64,000 nt of DNA from Saccharothrix sp. HUAS TT1 (GCF_040744945.1 NZ_CP160453.1:2976001-3040000); one strand, 5' to 3'. Positions 17,528-25,907 are shown, counted from the first letter of the stretch. A program made the numbers and translations. Notes: a model not told the origin generated them from the sequence alone.

Positions 17528-18897
17528 ACCGGCTGGTGGTCGCCGCGCCCGCGTCGGGCAGCGGCAAGACCACCGTGGCGACCGGCCTGATGGCCGCGCT
17601 GCGCCGCGCGGGCGACCGGGTCGCGCCGTTCAAGGTCGGCCCGGACTACATCGACCCCGGCTACCACTCGGTGGCCACCGGCCGGCCGGGCCGCAACCTC
17701 GACCCGGTCATGGTCGGCGAGCACCGGGTGGCGAGCCTGTTCGCGCACGGCGCGCGCGGCTGCGACCTGGCCGTGGTGGAAGGCGTGATGGGCCTGTTCG
17801 ACGGCCGGGTGGACACCGAGGGCATCGGGTCCACCGCGCACGTCGCCAAGCTGCTGTCCGCGCCCGTGCTGTTCGTGGTCGACGCGCGCGGCCAGAGCCG
17901 CAGCCTCGCCGCCCTGCTGCACGGGTTCCGCGGCTACGACCCGACCGTGCGGCTCGGCGGCGTGGTGCTCAACCAGGTCGGCTCGGCCCGGCACGAGCAG
18001 GTGCTGCGCGGCGCGTGCGCGGAGGTCGGGCTGGAGGTGGTGGGCGTGCTGCCGCGCGACGACCGGTTCGCGCTGCCGTCCCGCCACCTCGGCCTGGTCA
18101 CCGCGGCCGAGCACGGACCGGCCGCCACCGCCGCCGTGGACGCCATCGCCGACGCCGTCGCCCGGCACGTCGACCTGGCCGCGGTCCGCGCCCTGGCCGC
18201 CGAGGCGCCCGCGATGGCCGTGCAGCCGTGGGACCCGCGCGCCGAGGTCGAACCGGTCGCCGGCGCGCCGACGGTCGCGGTGGCGGGCGGCGCGGCGTTC
18301 ACGTTCGGCTACGCCGAACAGGTCGAGCTGCTGGCCGCGGCGGGCGCGGACGTCGTCGTGGTCGACCCGCTGCGCGACGAGGACCTGCCCACCGGCACGG
18401 CCGGCCTGGTGCTGCCCGGCGGTTTCCCCGAGCAGCACGCGGCCGAGCTGTCGGCCAACGAGGGGCTGCGCGCCGCCGTCACCGCGCTGGCCCGCGCCGG
18501 CGCGCCGGTGCACGCCGAGTGCGGCGGCCTGCTGTACCTGGCGAAGTCCCTGGACGGCGCGCCGATGTGCGGCGTGGTCGACGCCGACGGCGCGATGACG
18601 TCCCGGCTCACCCTCGGCTACCGCGACGCCGTCGCGCCGCGGGACTCGGTGCTGGCCCGCGCGGGCGCGCGGATCACCGGCCACGAGTTCCACCGCACCG
18701 CGCTGAGCGTGCCGCACGGCGCGAAACCGGCCTGGCAGTGGCGCGGCCACGACCTGCGCCCGGTCGCCGAGGGCTTCGTGCTCGGCCGGGTCCACGCGTC
18801 GTACCTGCACACCCACCCGGCGTCCGCGCCGGGGGCCGTGACCCGCTTCGTGCGGGCCTGCGCGAGCGAGTCCGCGCGCTCCGAGGCCACTCGATAG
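17524..18897 (+). CDS. cobB: Cobyrinic/hydrogenobyrinic acid a,c-diamide synthase
   Basis: A 457-residue ATP- and glutamine-dependent amidase that amidates the a and c side chains of the corrin precursor. The N-terminal DTB-synthetase-like ATPase has PASGSGKTTVATG and FKVGPDYIDPGYH. The C-terminal class I glutaminase-like domain has PGGFPEQHAAELSAN and the nucleophile Cys in HAECGGLLYL, with a late HASYLHTH. GTG overlaps the cobO stop. The operon position fits its biochemical role just before or after cobalt insertion in the aerobic pathway. Confidence 0.95.
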   Translation: MNRLVVAAPASGSGKTTVATGLMAALRRAGDRVAPFKVGPDYIDPGYHSVATGRPGRNLDPVMVGEHRVASLFAHGARGCDLAVVEGVMGLFDGRVDTEGIGSTAHVAKLLSAPVLFVVDARGQSRSLAALLHGFRGYDPTVRLGGVVLNQVGSARHEQVLRGACAEVGLEVVGVLPRDDRFALPSRHLGLVTAAEHGPAATAAVDAIADAVARHVDLAAVRALAAEAPAMAVQPWDPRAEVEPVAGAPTVAVAGGAAFTFGYAEQVELLAAAGADVVVVDPLRDEDLPTGTAGLVLPGGFPEQHAAELSANEGLRAAVTALARAGAPVHAECGGLLYLAKSLDGAPMCGVVDADGAMTSRLTLGYRDAVAPRDSVLARAGARITGHEFHRTALSVPHGAKPAWQWRGHDLRPVAEGFVLGRVHASYLHTHPASAPGAVTRFVRACASESARSEATR

Positions 18898-18900
18898 TGG
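18887..18900. promoter_or_regulatory. Small dyad at the cobB stop, possible internal control site
   Basis: CCACT-CGAT-AGTGG spans the cobB TAG stop, and a possible -10 (TACGGT, 18915-18920) follows in the 65-bp gap before cobM. This is the only sizeable gap among the last five genes, so an internal promoter for cobM-cobL-cbiG is possible. The evidence is weak. Confidence 0.35.
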
Positions 18901-18962
18901 ATCGCGTCCGCGCGGTACGGTCCTTGCCCACCAAGCCGAACACGTCGTGGGGAGCAGTTGTG

Positions 18963-20036
18963 ATGACTGGTCGGGTCTCCTTCGTGGGCGCCGGTCCGGG
19001 CGCCGCCGATCTCATCACCGTGCGCGGCGCGAAGCGGATAGCCGAGGCCGACGTCGTGCTGTGGGCGCCGAGCGCGGTCGAGGTCGAGTGCGTGCGCGAG
19101 CACGCCCGCGCGGACGCCGAGCTGGTCGACTTCTCCCGGGTGGCCGAGCCCGAGGTGGTGGAGCTGTACCGGCGGGCGTCGGCGGCCAAGCTGAAGGTGG
19201 TGCGGCTGCACGCGGGCGACCCGACCCTGTGGGGCGGCCTGAGCGAGCAGCAGGACGCCTGCCGCAGGCTCGGCCTGGAGACCGAGGTCGTGCCGGGCGT
19301 GTCGCAGGTGTCCGCGGCGGCGGCGGCCGTCGGCCGCGAGCTGACCACTTCGGACGTCGCGCAGTCGGTGCTGCTGGTCGGGCCCGAGACCGCCGAGCAC
19401 GTGGACGAGTTCGCCGCGCACGGCACCACGATGGCGATCTCCGCGTCGGGCGCGCGCGCCGGCCTGCTGGTCGAGCGGCTGCGCGCCGGCGGCTACCCCG
19501 ACGACACGCCGGTCGTGGTGGCCTACAAGGTTTCCCTGCCCGACGAGACGGTCGCGCAGACCACGCTGGGCGAGCTGGAGGCGTGCGTCAAGGAGCACAA
19601 GCTCTACCGCACCACGCTGTTCCTGGTCGGCAAGGTGCTCGCGCCGCCGGCGCCGCGCCGCCGGGCCGCGGTGGTCGACGGCGACGAGCCGGTGCGCCGG
19701 GTGCGGCCGTCGAAGTGGTCCAAGCGCGCGAGCCGGCCGGCGGCGCCGCAGGCGGGCGAGTCGCCGTCGGCGGCGGCGTGGTCGGCGGTGCACGACTGGC
19801 AGGAGACGGCGCGCACCAAGCGGTCCGGTCAGGCGAAGCCGAAGGCCGAGCCGGTCGGCCTGCCGCTGCTGGAGCTGGTCGTGGACGAGGCCCCGGCCGC
19901 CGCGACCCCGGAGGCCGAGGAGGCCGGGCCCAAGCCCAAGCCGGTGGTCGCCGCCGCCGCGAAGCGCAAGCCCACGACGGTGCAGGCGAGCACGACGCCG
20001 CGCCCGCGGGCCAAGAAGAACAAGCGCGTGAACTGA
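18963..20036 (+). CDS. cobM: Precorrin-4 C11-methyltransferase with a long basic tail
   Basis: The first 245 or so residues are a complete tetrapyrrole methylase: FVGAGPGAADLITVRG, VRLHAGDPTLWGGLSEQ, EVVPGVSQVSAAAAAVGRELT, and a C-terminal LYRTTLFLVGKVL strand. It methylates C11 of precorrin-4 using SAM. Residues about 247-357 form an unusual Lys/Pro/Ala/Arg-rich, probably disordered tail ending PRAKKNKRVN; ordinary CobM proteins are about 250 residues. ATG at 18963 is used, with GGGGAG eight bases upstream (a GTG directly before it is possible). cobL begins one base after the stop. Confidence 0.93.
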   Translation: MTGRVSFVGAGPGAADLITVRGAKRIAEADVVLWAPSAVEVECVREHARADAELVDFSRVAEPEVVELYRRASAAKLKVVRLHAGDPTLWGGLSEQQDACRRLGLETEVVPGVSQVSAAAAAVGRELTTSDVAQSVLLVGPETAEHVDEFAAHGTTMAISASGARAGLLVERLRAGGYPDDTPVVVAYKVSLPDETVAQTTLGELEACVKEHKLYRTTLFLVGKVLAPPAPRRRAAVVDGDEPVRRVRPSKWSKRASRPAAPQAGESPSAAAWSAVHDWQETARTKRSGQAKPKAEPVGLPLLELVVDEAPAAATPEAEEAGPKPKPVVAAAAKRKPTTVQASTTPRPRAKKNKRVN

Positions 20037-20037
20037 C

Positions 20038-20880
20038 GTGGACGTCGTCGCGCTGCACCGGTTCGTCACCGACGCCGGTCGTTCCTGGGACGAGGTCGCC
20101 GTCGTGGACGCGGCGGCGCTGGGCCCGCGCCACGCGGTGAACGTGTGCCGGGCGCGGCCCGCCGTCGTCGTCTCCGGCGCCGACCCGGCGGAGCTGGCGA
20201 GCGGGCTGGCCGGGTGGCGGCGGTCGCTGGTGGTGCCCTCCGCCGCCGGTGTGTCCACTGTGGACCCGGCGGACGCGGTGGCGCGGCCGTGGCCCGAGCC
20301 GGTCCCGGTCCTGTGCCTGGCGGAGCAGGGCTTCGCGCCCGCGGGCGAGGGCTGGGCGCTGCCGGACGACGACTTCGCGCACCGCGACGGCATGGTCGCG
20401 GTGGCCGAGGTGCGGGCGCTGGTGCTGGCCAGGCTCGCCCCGCGCCCCGGCGTGCTGGTGTGGGACGTCGGCGCGGGTCCGGGCGCGATCGGCGTCGAGT
20501 GCGCGCGGCTGGGCGCGGCGGTGGTCGCGGTGGAACGCGACCCCGTGCAGTGCGTGCGGATCATCGCCAACGCCTCCGCGCACGGCGTGGACGTGCGGGT
20601 GGTCGAGGCGGCCCTGGACGACGCGGGCGAGCTGCCCCGGCCGGACGCGGTGTTCGTCGGTGGTGGCGGCGCGGAGGTGGTGCGGCGGTCCGCGCGGTCC
20701 GGCGCCCGGCGGGTCGTGGTGGCGACCCCCGACCTGGACCGCGTGCTGCCCGCGCGGGACGCCCTGCTGGAGGCCGGTTACCAGGTCGAGGGCAGCCAGG
20801 TGGCCGCCGCCCGGCTGACCGGCGGCACGTTGCTGGCCACCAACCCGGTGACCGTGCTGTGGGGGGTGAAGAAGGCGTGA
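20038..20880 (+). CDS. Shortened precorrin-6Y methyltransferase (CbiT domain plus partial CbiE)
   Basis: A 280-residue CobL-like protein; intact CobL proteins have about 400. The C-terminal CbiT domain is complete (VWDVGAGPGAIGVECARLGA, then EAALDDAGELPRPDAVFVGGG); it performs C15 methylation and C12 decarboxylation. The N-terminal 95 residues resemble only the second half of the CbiE C5-methylase, from about the AGRSWDEVAVVDAA region on. The SAM-binding first half of CbiE is missing, and no remnant of it is seen in the upstream frames. The start is GTG, one base after cobM. C5 methylation may be lost or supplied elsewhere. Confidence 0.82.
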   Translation: MDVVALHRFVTDAGRSWDEVAVVDAAALGPRHAVNVCRARPAVVVSGADPAELASGLAGWRRSLVVPSAAGVSTVDPADAVARPWPEPVPVLCLAEQGFAPAGEGWALPDDDFAHRDGMVAVAEVRALVLARLAPRPGVLVWDVGAGPGAIGVECARLGAAVVAVERDPVQCVRIIANASAHGVDVRVVEAALDDAGELPRPDAVFVGGGGAEVVRRSARSGARRVVVATPDLDRVLPARDALLEAGYQVEGSQVAAARLTGGTLLATNPVTVLWGVKKA

Positions 20881-22139
20881 TCGGGGTGTTCGCCGCCGGC
20901 GAGCGGGGGCGGCGGGCCGCGGTCGAGCTGGCCGGGTTCCTCGGGCCGGACGCGGTGGTGCCGGACGGGCCGATCGGCCCCGCGTTGCGCGCGCTGTGGC
21001 CGCGGCTGGGCTCGGCGGTGTTCTTCCTGGGCACGGGGGCGACCGTGCGGCTGGTCGCGCCGCTGCTGCGCGACGAGCGCGCCGATCCGGGCGTGGTGTG
21101 CGTGGACGGCGGGTTCGCTGTGGCGCTGCTGGGCGGCTCGGACGCGCTCGCGGGGCGGATCGCCGACGTGCTCGGCGCGCAGGCCGTGACCACCTCCGCC
21201 GCGGTGGACTCGCCGCTGGACGAGCTGGTGGAGCTGCTGGACGCCACCGTGGGGGGCGACCTGGCCGGGTGCGGCGAGGCGGTGCGGCTCGGCGAGCCGG
21301 TGGCGCTGGCCAACCCGCTGGGGTTCCCGCTGCCCGCGCTGCCGGACAACGTGGTGGTCGGCGCGGGTCACGGGGCGGCGTGGACGGTGCTGGTGGACGA
21401 CCGGGTGCCGAAGGGCCCGGTGGACGACCACGTGGTGCGGGTCGTGCCGCGCACGCTGGTCGTGGGCGTCGGGTCGGGCACGGGCGTGTCGGCGGCGGCG
21501 GTGTCGGCGGCGCTGGCGCGGCTGGAGGAGCAGCGCGGGCTGGACCTGCGGGCCGTCCGGGCCTTCGCCACGCTGGACCGCAAGGTCGCCGAGCAGGGCA
21601 TCGCGGACGCCCTGGAGGACTGGGGCTTCTGGCACGACTCGACCACCGCGCCGCTGCTGGCCTACCCGGGCGAGGAGCTGGCGGTGATCCCGGTGCCGAA
21701 CCCGGCGGAGCTGGCCATCGGCATCCCGAGCGTGGCCGAGGCGGCGGCGCTGCGCGGCGCGGCGGAGCTGTCCGGCGGCGGTCGGGTGGAGATCGCGGCG
21801 GAGAAGGTGAAGGGCGACGGGGTGACCGTCGCCGCCGCCCGGGTGCTGCCGCGCGGCCGGTTGGCGCTGGTGGGCCTGGGCCCCGGCGGCGCGGACGAGC
21901 GGACGCCGCGGGCCGAGGCGGAGCTGCGGCGGGCGTCGGTCGTGGTGGGCAGCGAGGAGTGCGTGGCGCAGGTGCGGCACCTGCTGCGGCCGGGCACGCG
22001 GGTGCGGGCCGACGGCGCGGTGCGGTTGGCCGAGGAGGGCGCGGCGGTGGCGTTCGTGGACGCGGGCGCGGGACCGGTCGTTGCGGGGCCGATTCGGGCG
22101 GATGTCGTTCGTGTGACAGGCGTCACTCGTCAACTGTGA
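20877..22139 (+). CDS. CbiG-like protein with a partial CobJ methylase tail
   Basis: A 420-residue protein. Residues 1 to about 320 are CbiG: the N-domain has FFLGTGATVRLVAPLL and VVCVDGGFAVALLGG, and the C-domain VVGVGSGTGVSAAAV with EQGIADAL. CbiG-type proteins act at ring contraction (opening of the delta-lactone in the anaerobic pathway). The last 95 residues begin like CobJ C17-methylase (RLALVGLGPGGADERTPRAEAEL, VVVG, VRHLLRPGT) but stop before the SSGDPGVY segment. In many actinobacteria CbiG and CobJ are fused; here the CobJ part is truncated. GTG overlaps cobL by four bases. Confidence 0.82.
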   Translation: MIGVFAAGERGRRAAVELAGFLGPDAVVPDGPIGPALRALWPRLGSAVFFLGTGATVRLVAPLLRDERADPGVVCVDGGFAVALLGGSDALAGRIADVLGAQAVTTSAAVDSPLDELVELLDATVGGDLAGCGEAVRLGEPVALANPLGFPLPALPDNVVVGAGHGAAWTVLVDDRVPKGPVDDHVVRVVPRTLVVGVGSGTGVSAAAVSAALARLEEQRGLDLRAVRAFATLDRKVAEQGIADALEDWGFWHDSTTAPLLAYPGEELAVIPVPNPAELAIGIPSVAEAAALRGAAELSGGGRVEIAAEKVKGDGVTVAAARVLPRGRLALVGLGPGGADERTPRAEAELRRASVVVGSEECVAQVRHLLRPGTRVRADGAVRLAEEGAAVAFVDAGAGPVVAGPIRADVVRVTGVTRQL

Positions 22140-22240
22140 AGTCGTCAGGGACCGTCGAAAGGCGGTTGTCGCTGCCGCCGTCTTGGTCCTAGCTGGAGGT
22201 GCGCCCGGAACAGGGGCGTCCCTGCACTGAGAGGACCGAC

Positions 22241-23029
22241 ATGGCGAAAACCCTGCATCGCCTGATCACCGCGCTGGCCGCCGCCGTGGCCGCGATCGGC
22301 CTGATGACCGTCGCGCCCGCGTCGGCCGAGACGTCCGACACCGGTGTGTCGCCGTTCATCGTCGGCGGCTCCCGCGTGTCGACCAGCACCTACCCGTGGG
22401 TGGTCTACCTGGCCACCAGCACCGGCGGCCAGTTCTGCGGCGGCACGCTGGTCAAGGCCAACAAGGTGGTGACCGCCGCGCACTGCGTGAGCGGTCGCAG
22501 CGCGTCCAGCACCCGCGTGGTGCACGGCCGTGACGACAAGCAGAGCACGGCGGGCACCGTGGCCACGGTGAGCTCCATCTGGGTGCACCCCAGCTACCGG
22601 ACCGCCAGCTCCGGCTACGACGTCGCGGTGCTGACCCTGGGCACCAGCATCAACTCCACCTACCTGCCGCTGGCCACTCCGTCCGACACCGCCCTGTACG
22701 CGGCCAACACGAGCGCGCGCATCTACGGCTGGGGCACCACGTCCTCGGGCGGCTCGGCGTCGCGGTACCTGCTCGGCGCGACCGTGCCGGTGACGTCCGA
22801 CGCGACCTGCCGCACGGCGTACTCCAACTACAGCAACACGTCGATGGTGTGCGCGGGCTACCCGCAGGGCGGCACCGACACCTGCCAGGGCGACTCGGGC
22901 GGTCCGCTGGTGGCGGGCGGCAAGCTCATCGGCGCCACCTCGTTCGGCCGCGGCTGCGCCCTCGCCGGTTACCCCGGCGTGTACGCGCGGATCGCGTCGT
23001 ACTACTCGGTGATCACCGCGCAGCTGTAG
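22241..23029 (+). CDS. Secreted trypsin-like serine protease (S1)
   Basis: A 262-residue protease close to Streptomyces trypsins. It has a signal peptide (about residues 1-30, ending APASA), a roughly ten-residue propeptide, and mature start IVGGSRVS. Catalytic His81 (TAAHC), the Asp in YDVAVLTL and Ser219 (GDSGGP) are present, and Asp213 in the S1 pocket predicts Lys/Arg specificity. Ser/Thr-rich loops are prominent. The ATG has GAGAGGA upstream. It stands alone between the cobalamin operon and cysG, with a hairpin after its stop. Confidence 0.96.
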   Translation: MAKTLHRLITALAAAVAAIGLMTVAPASAETSDTGVSPFIVGGSRVSTSTYPWVVYLATSTGGQFCGGTLVKANKVVTAAHCVSGRSASSTRVVHGRDDKQSTAGTVATVSSIWVHPSYRTASSGYDVAVLTLGTSINSTYLPLATPSDTALYAANTSARIYGWGTTSSGGSASRYLLGATVPVTSDATCRTAYSNYSNTSMVCAGYPQGGTDTCQGDSGGPLVAGGKLIGATSFGRGCALAGYPGVYARIASYYSVITAQL

Positions 23030-23044
23030 TCACCCGCGCGGGCT

Positions 23045-23069
23045 CGCGGCCGGGCTCTCCCCGGTCGCG
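23045..23069 (+). terminator. Terminator hairpin after the third trypsin gene
   Basis: CGCGGCCGGG (23045-23054) pairs with CCCGGTCGCG (23060-23069) over ten positions including one G-U, with a 5-base loop. It begins 15 bases after the protease stop and has no U-run. Confidence 0.6.
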
Positions 23070-23098
23070 GGTCCGCGCCGTGATGTGGAGCACCCGTG

Positions 23099-23127
23099 TT
23101 GGACAGGACATGTCCGGTGTGGATGCT
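23099..23127 (+). promoter_or_regulatory. Promoter of the siroheme synthase gene with a spacer palindrome
   Basis: TTGGAC (23099-23104) and GATGCT (23122-23127) are separated by 17 bases, and the ATG follows the -10 by seven bases, so the mRNA would be leaderless. The perfect 10-bp palindrome GGACATGTCC (23106-23115) lies in the spacer and is a repressor-site candidate. Confidence 0.6.
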
Positions 23128-23134
23128 TCTACCC

Positions 23135-24352
23135 ATGCACGGTGAACAGCACTACCTCGTGGGCCTGGACCTGACCGGCCGGCGGGTCGTCGTCGTCGGC
23201 GGCGGCACGGTCGCGCAGCGCAGGCTGCCCAGGCTGGTCGCGGCGGGCGCCAGGGTCGAGGTGATCTCGCCCGAGGTGACGCCGTCGGTCCAGGGGATCG
23301 TCGACGGCGGCGAGGCCGCGTGGCAGGCCAGGGAGTACGCCGACGGCGACCTGGACGGCGCCTGGTACGTGCTGGCCTGCACCTCCTCGACCGAGGTGAA
23401 CGCCAAGGTCGCGGCGGACGCCGAGGAGCGCCGCGTGTTCTGCGTGCGCGCCGACGTGGCGGTGAAGGGCACCGCGGTGACGCCGGCGGTCGGCGAGCAC
23501 GACGGCCTGCTGCTGGGCGTCCTCGCGGGCGGGCAGCACCGCCGCTCGGCGAGCGTGCGGGACGGCCTGCTCTCGGCGTTGCGCGACGGTTCCACCGCCG
23601 ACCACCACGACCAGCCGGCCGGGGTGGCGCTCGTCGGCGGCGGTCCCGGCGACCCGGACCTGATCACCGTGCGCGGTCGCCGGCTGCTGGCCAGGGCGGA
23701 CGTCGTGGTGGCCGACCGGCTCGCGCCGCGCGAGCTGCTGGACGAGCTGCCGCCGCACGTCGAGGTGGTGGACGCGGCGAAGATCCCGTACGGCCGGGCG
23801 GCGACGCAGGACTTCATCAACACCACGCTGGTCGAGCACGCGAAGGCCGGCCGGTTCGTGGTGCGCCTCAAGGGCGGCGACCCGTACGTGTTCGGGCGGG
23901 GTTTCGAGGAGCTGGTCGCGTGCGCCGAGGCAGGCGTGCCGGTCACCGTCGTGCCGGGGGTGACCAGCGCGTTCGGCGTGCCGGCGCTGGCCGACGTGCC
24001 GGTGACGCACCGCGGCGTCGCGCACGAGGTGGTGGTCGTGTCCGGGCACGTCGCGCCGGACGACCCGCGGTCGCTGGTCGACTGGTCGGCGCTGGCGCGG
24101 TTGAGCGGCACGGTCGTGATCCTGATGGGGGTGGAGCGGGCGGCGGCGTTCGCGGACGCCCTGATGGCGGGCCGCCCGGGCGGCACGCCGGTGTCGGTGA
24201 TCCAGGAGGGCAGCACCCGGACGCAGAAGGTGGTGCGGTCCACGCTGGCCTCGCTGGCCGCCGACATCGCCGAGCACGGCATCCGCCCGCCCGCGATCAT
24301 CGTCGCGGGACCGGTTGCCGCGCTGGCCGGGGAACTGCCCTTCCGCTCCTGA
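23135..24352 (+). CDS. cysG: Siroheme synthase: precorrin-2 dehydrogenase plus uroporphyrinogen-III methyltransferase
   Basis: A 405-residue bifunctional protein. The N-terminal NAD-dependent precorrin-2 dehydrogenase part has VVVVGGGTVAQRRL and CVRADVAVKGTAVTPA. The C-terminal SUMT part has VGGGPGDPDLITVRG, VRLKGGDPYVFGRGFEE and VVPGVTSAFGVPALADVPVTHRG. SUMT makes precorrin-2, the shared precursor of siroheme and cobalamin; the N-domain commits it toward siroheme. ATG at 23135 gives the usual N-terminus (YLVGLDLTGR); longer starts add unrelated residues. The separate promoter suggests control apart from the B12 riboswitch. Confidence 0.93.
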   Translation: MHGEQHYLVGLDLTGRRVVVVGGGTVAQRRLPRLVAAGARVEVISPEVTPSVQGIVDGGEAAWQAREYADGDLDGAWYVLACTSSTEVNAKVAADAEERRVFCVRADVAVKGTAVTPAVGEHDGLLLGVLAGGQHRRSASVRDGLLSALRDGSTADHHDQPAGVALVGGGPGDPDLITVRGRRLLARADVVVADRLAPRELLDELPPHVEVVDAAKIPYGRAATQDFINTTLVEHAKAGRFVVRLKGGDPYVFGRGFEELVACAEAGVPVTVVPGVTSAFGVPALADVPVTHRGVAHEVVVVSGHVAPDDPRSLVDWSALARLSGTVVILMGVERAAAFADALMAGRPGGTPVSVIQEGSTRTQKVVRSTLASLAADIAEHGIRPPAIIVAGPVAALAGELPFRS

Positions 24353-24865
24353 GCGCGACCACCGCCCCGGCGGCCACGACCACGACGAGCCCGGCCAGGG
24401 CGGCCACCGTCGTGCCGCCGGGGTGGACCAGCGGCTCACCGCGCAGCGCCTGCCACACCAGCAGCCCGAACAGCCCGGTGTGGCCGAGCGCGGCCACGGC
24501 GACCAGGCGGGTGCGGACCCGTTCGGCCAGGCCGAGCGCGATCAGCCCCAGGACCAGCAGGATCATCACCTGCAGGCCGTGTTCGCCAGGAACACGGCCG
24601 GGATCGCAGTGCCGAACGTGACCTGCGTGAACCGGTTCAGCGGGTCGTCGGAGGTGTTGTAGTGGGTGAACATGCCCCGGCCCGCCTGGACGGCGATCAG
24701 CCCGACCTCCACGAACATGATGACCGCGATGAACGTCGCGGTGCCGGACGTCCACCGCTTCCCCTTGTGCGGCAAGGACAACATCCACGACAGGCTGGCC
24801 GAGTAGACCGCCGGCGACACCGCGAACTTGAACGGCTTCGCCCACAGCGGCGCGCCCCGCAGCAC
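24297..24865 (-). pseudogene. Decayed membrane-protein gene (internal deletion and frameshift)
   Basis: Two fragments of one actinobacterial integral membrane protein lie in different frames. The upstream piece (24865 down to about 24570) encodes GAPLWAKPFKFAVS, MLSLPHKGKRW and the HYNTSDDPLN loop, then stops shortly after VFLANTACR. The downstream piece (about 24590 to 24297), in another frame, encodes the last membrane helices, including HGLQVMILLVLGLIALGLAERVRTR and GLLVWQALRGEPLVHP. The family's middle helices are missing, so the gene has lost roughly 100 or more codons and its frame. The 3' end overlaps cysG by 56 bases. A sequencing error alone could not explain the missing segment. Confidence 0.72.
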
Positions 24866-24989
24866 CCGCCCGCGGGATCACTGGTGCGGGCCCCGCGCCC
24901 GGAGGTGGGGCAGGCCCTGCCCCCGGACGGGGTGTGACAATGGCGTCGAGGCCCGGTCGCGACGGCGGGCCGCGCGGAACGGGGTCGGC

Positions 24990-25844
24990 GTGGCGGTGTG
25001 GGTTCGGCTCGCCGGGGTGGGGCTGGCCAAGGTGCGGTTCGCCTACTCCCCGGTGTTCGAGACCGTCATGGCGGTCGACGGTCTGCGCACGCCGGGCGCT
25101 CATGCCGTGCACCTGCCGTGGGTGCGGTGGGCGCGGGAGCGGGTCGACGGCATCGCCGGCCTGGACGCGCTGCTGGCCCGGTTGGACGGCCCGGCGAAAC
25201 CGGCCGACCTGATGCCGGTGCCGGACGTGCGGATGCCCGGCCTGGAGGCCGAGCTGCGGCACGTCGCGCGCCCGGAGGCCGATGTCATCCGCCGCTGCCA
25301 CGAACGGCTCATCGCGCCGCACTGGGAGCGCATCACCGCCGTCCTCGAAGCCGACATCGCCGCGCGCGCCGCGACGTTGGCCGACAAGGGTGTCGAGGCG
25401 GTGTTCCACGACCTGCACCCGGAGGTCGCCTGGGCGGACGGCGAACTGGTGCTGCACCGCAAGCCGGAGCACCGGGTCGACCTGGCCGAGCACGGGCTCG
25501 TGCTGTGCCCCAGCGTGTTCTGCTGGCCGAAGGCGTGGATCGCGCTCGACCCCGTCGGCCAGGGCGTGCTGCGCTACCCGGCGCGCGGCATCGGCGCGCT
25601 GTGGGAGGACCGGGGCGCGCCGCACGACCTGGCCGCCCTGATCGGCCGCACCCGGGCGCACCTGCTCGCGCTGCTCGAAGCGCCGAGGAGCACGACCGAC
25701 CTGGCGGCGGCGCTCGGCGTCACGGCGGGCGCGGTGTCCCAGCACATCGGCGTGCTGCGGGCGGCCCGGCTGGTGACCACGCGGCGCGAGGGGCGGCACG
25801 TCCTGCACATGCGGACCACGCGGGCGGACGCGCTGATGAGCTGA
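24990..25844 (+). CDS. ArsR-type winged-helix regulator (DUF5937 class)
   Basis: A 284-residue regulator. The N-terminal 210 residues resemble the DUF5937 sensor domain (LAKVRFAYSPVFETVMAVDGL, then CPSVFCWPKAWIALDP). The C-terminal 65 residues are a winged helix of ArsR type: TTDLAAALGVTAGAVSQHIGVLRAARLVTTRREGRHVLH. No metal-binding ELxxCDC motif is present, so a metal ligand is unlikely. Several in-frame GTG codons are possible starts (24990 or 24996), with GGGG upstream. It may control the SDR gene that follows 63 bases later. Confidence 0.85.
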   Translation: MAVWVRLAGVGLAKVRFAYSPVFETVMAVDGLRTPGAHAVHLPWVRWARERVDGIAGLDALLARLDGPAKPADLMPVPDVRMPGLEAELRHVARPEADVIRRCHERLIAPHWERITAVLEADIAARAATLADKGVEAVFHDLHPEVAWADGELVLHRKPEHRVDLAEHGLVLCPSVFCWPKAWIALDPVGQGVLRYPARGIGALWEDRGAPHDLAALIGRTRAHLLALLEAPRSTTDLAAALGVTAGAVSQHIGVLRAARLVTTRREGRHVLHMRTTRADALMS

Positions 25845-25907
25845 GGTAATGGGTTGCGTGCAGAGGATGCATTGGATTTATGTCCGCTGGTCAAGCACCT
25901 TTAACCG

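Noticed and set aside
24866..24989. Possible N-terminal extension of the ArsR-type gene into the preceding gap
   Set aside because: The translated extension is Arg/Gly-rich without family similarity; family alignment begins near VWVRLAGVGL.
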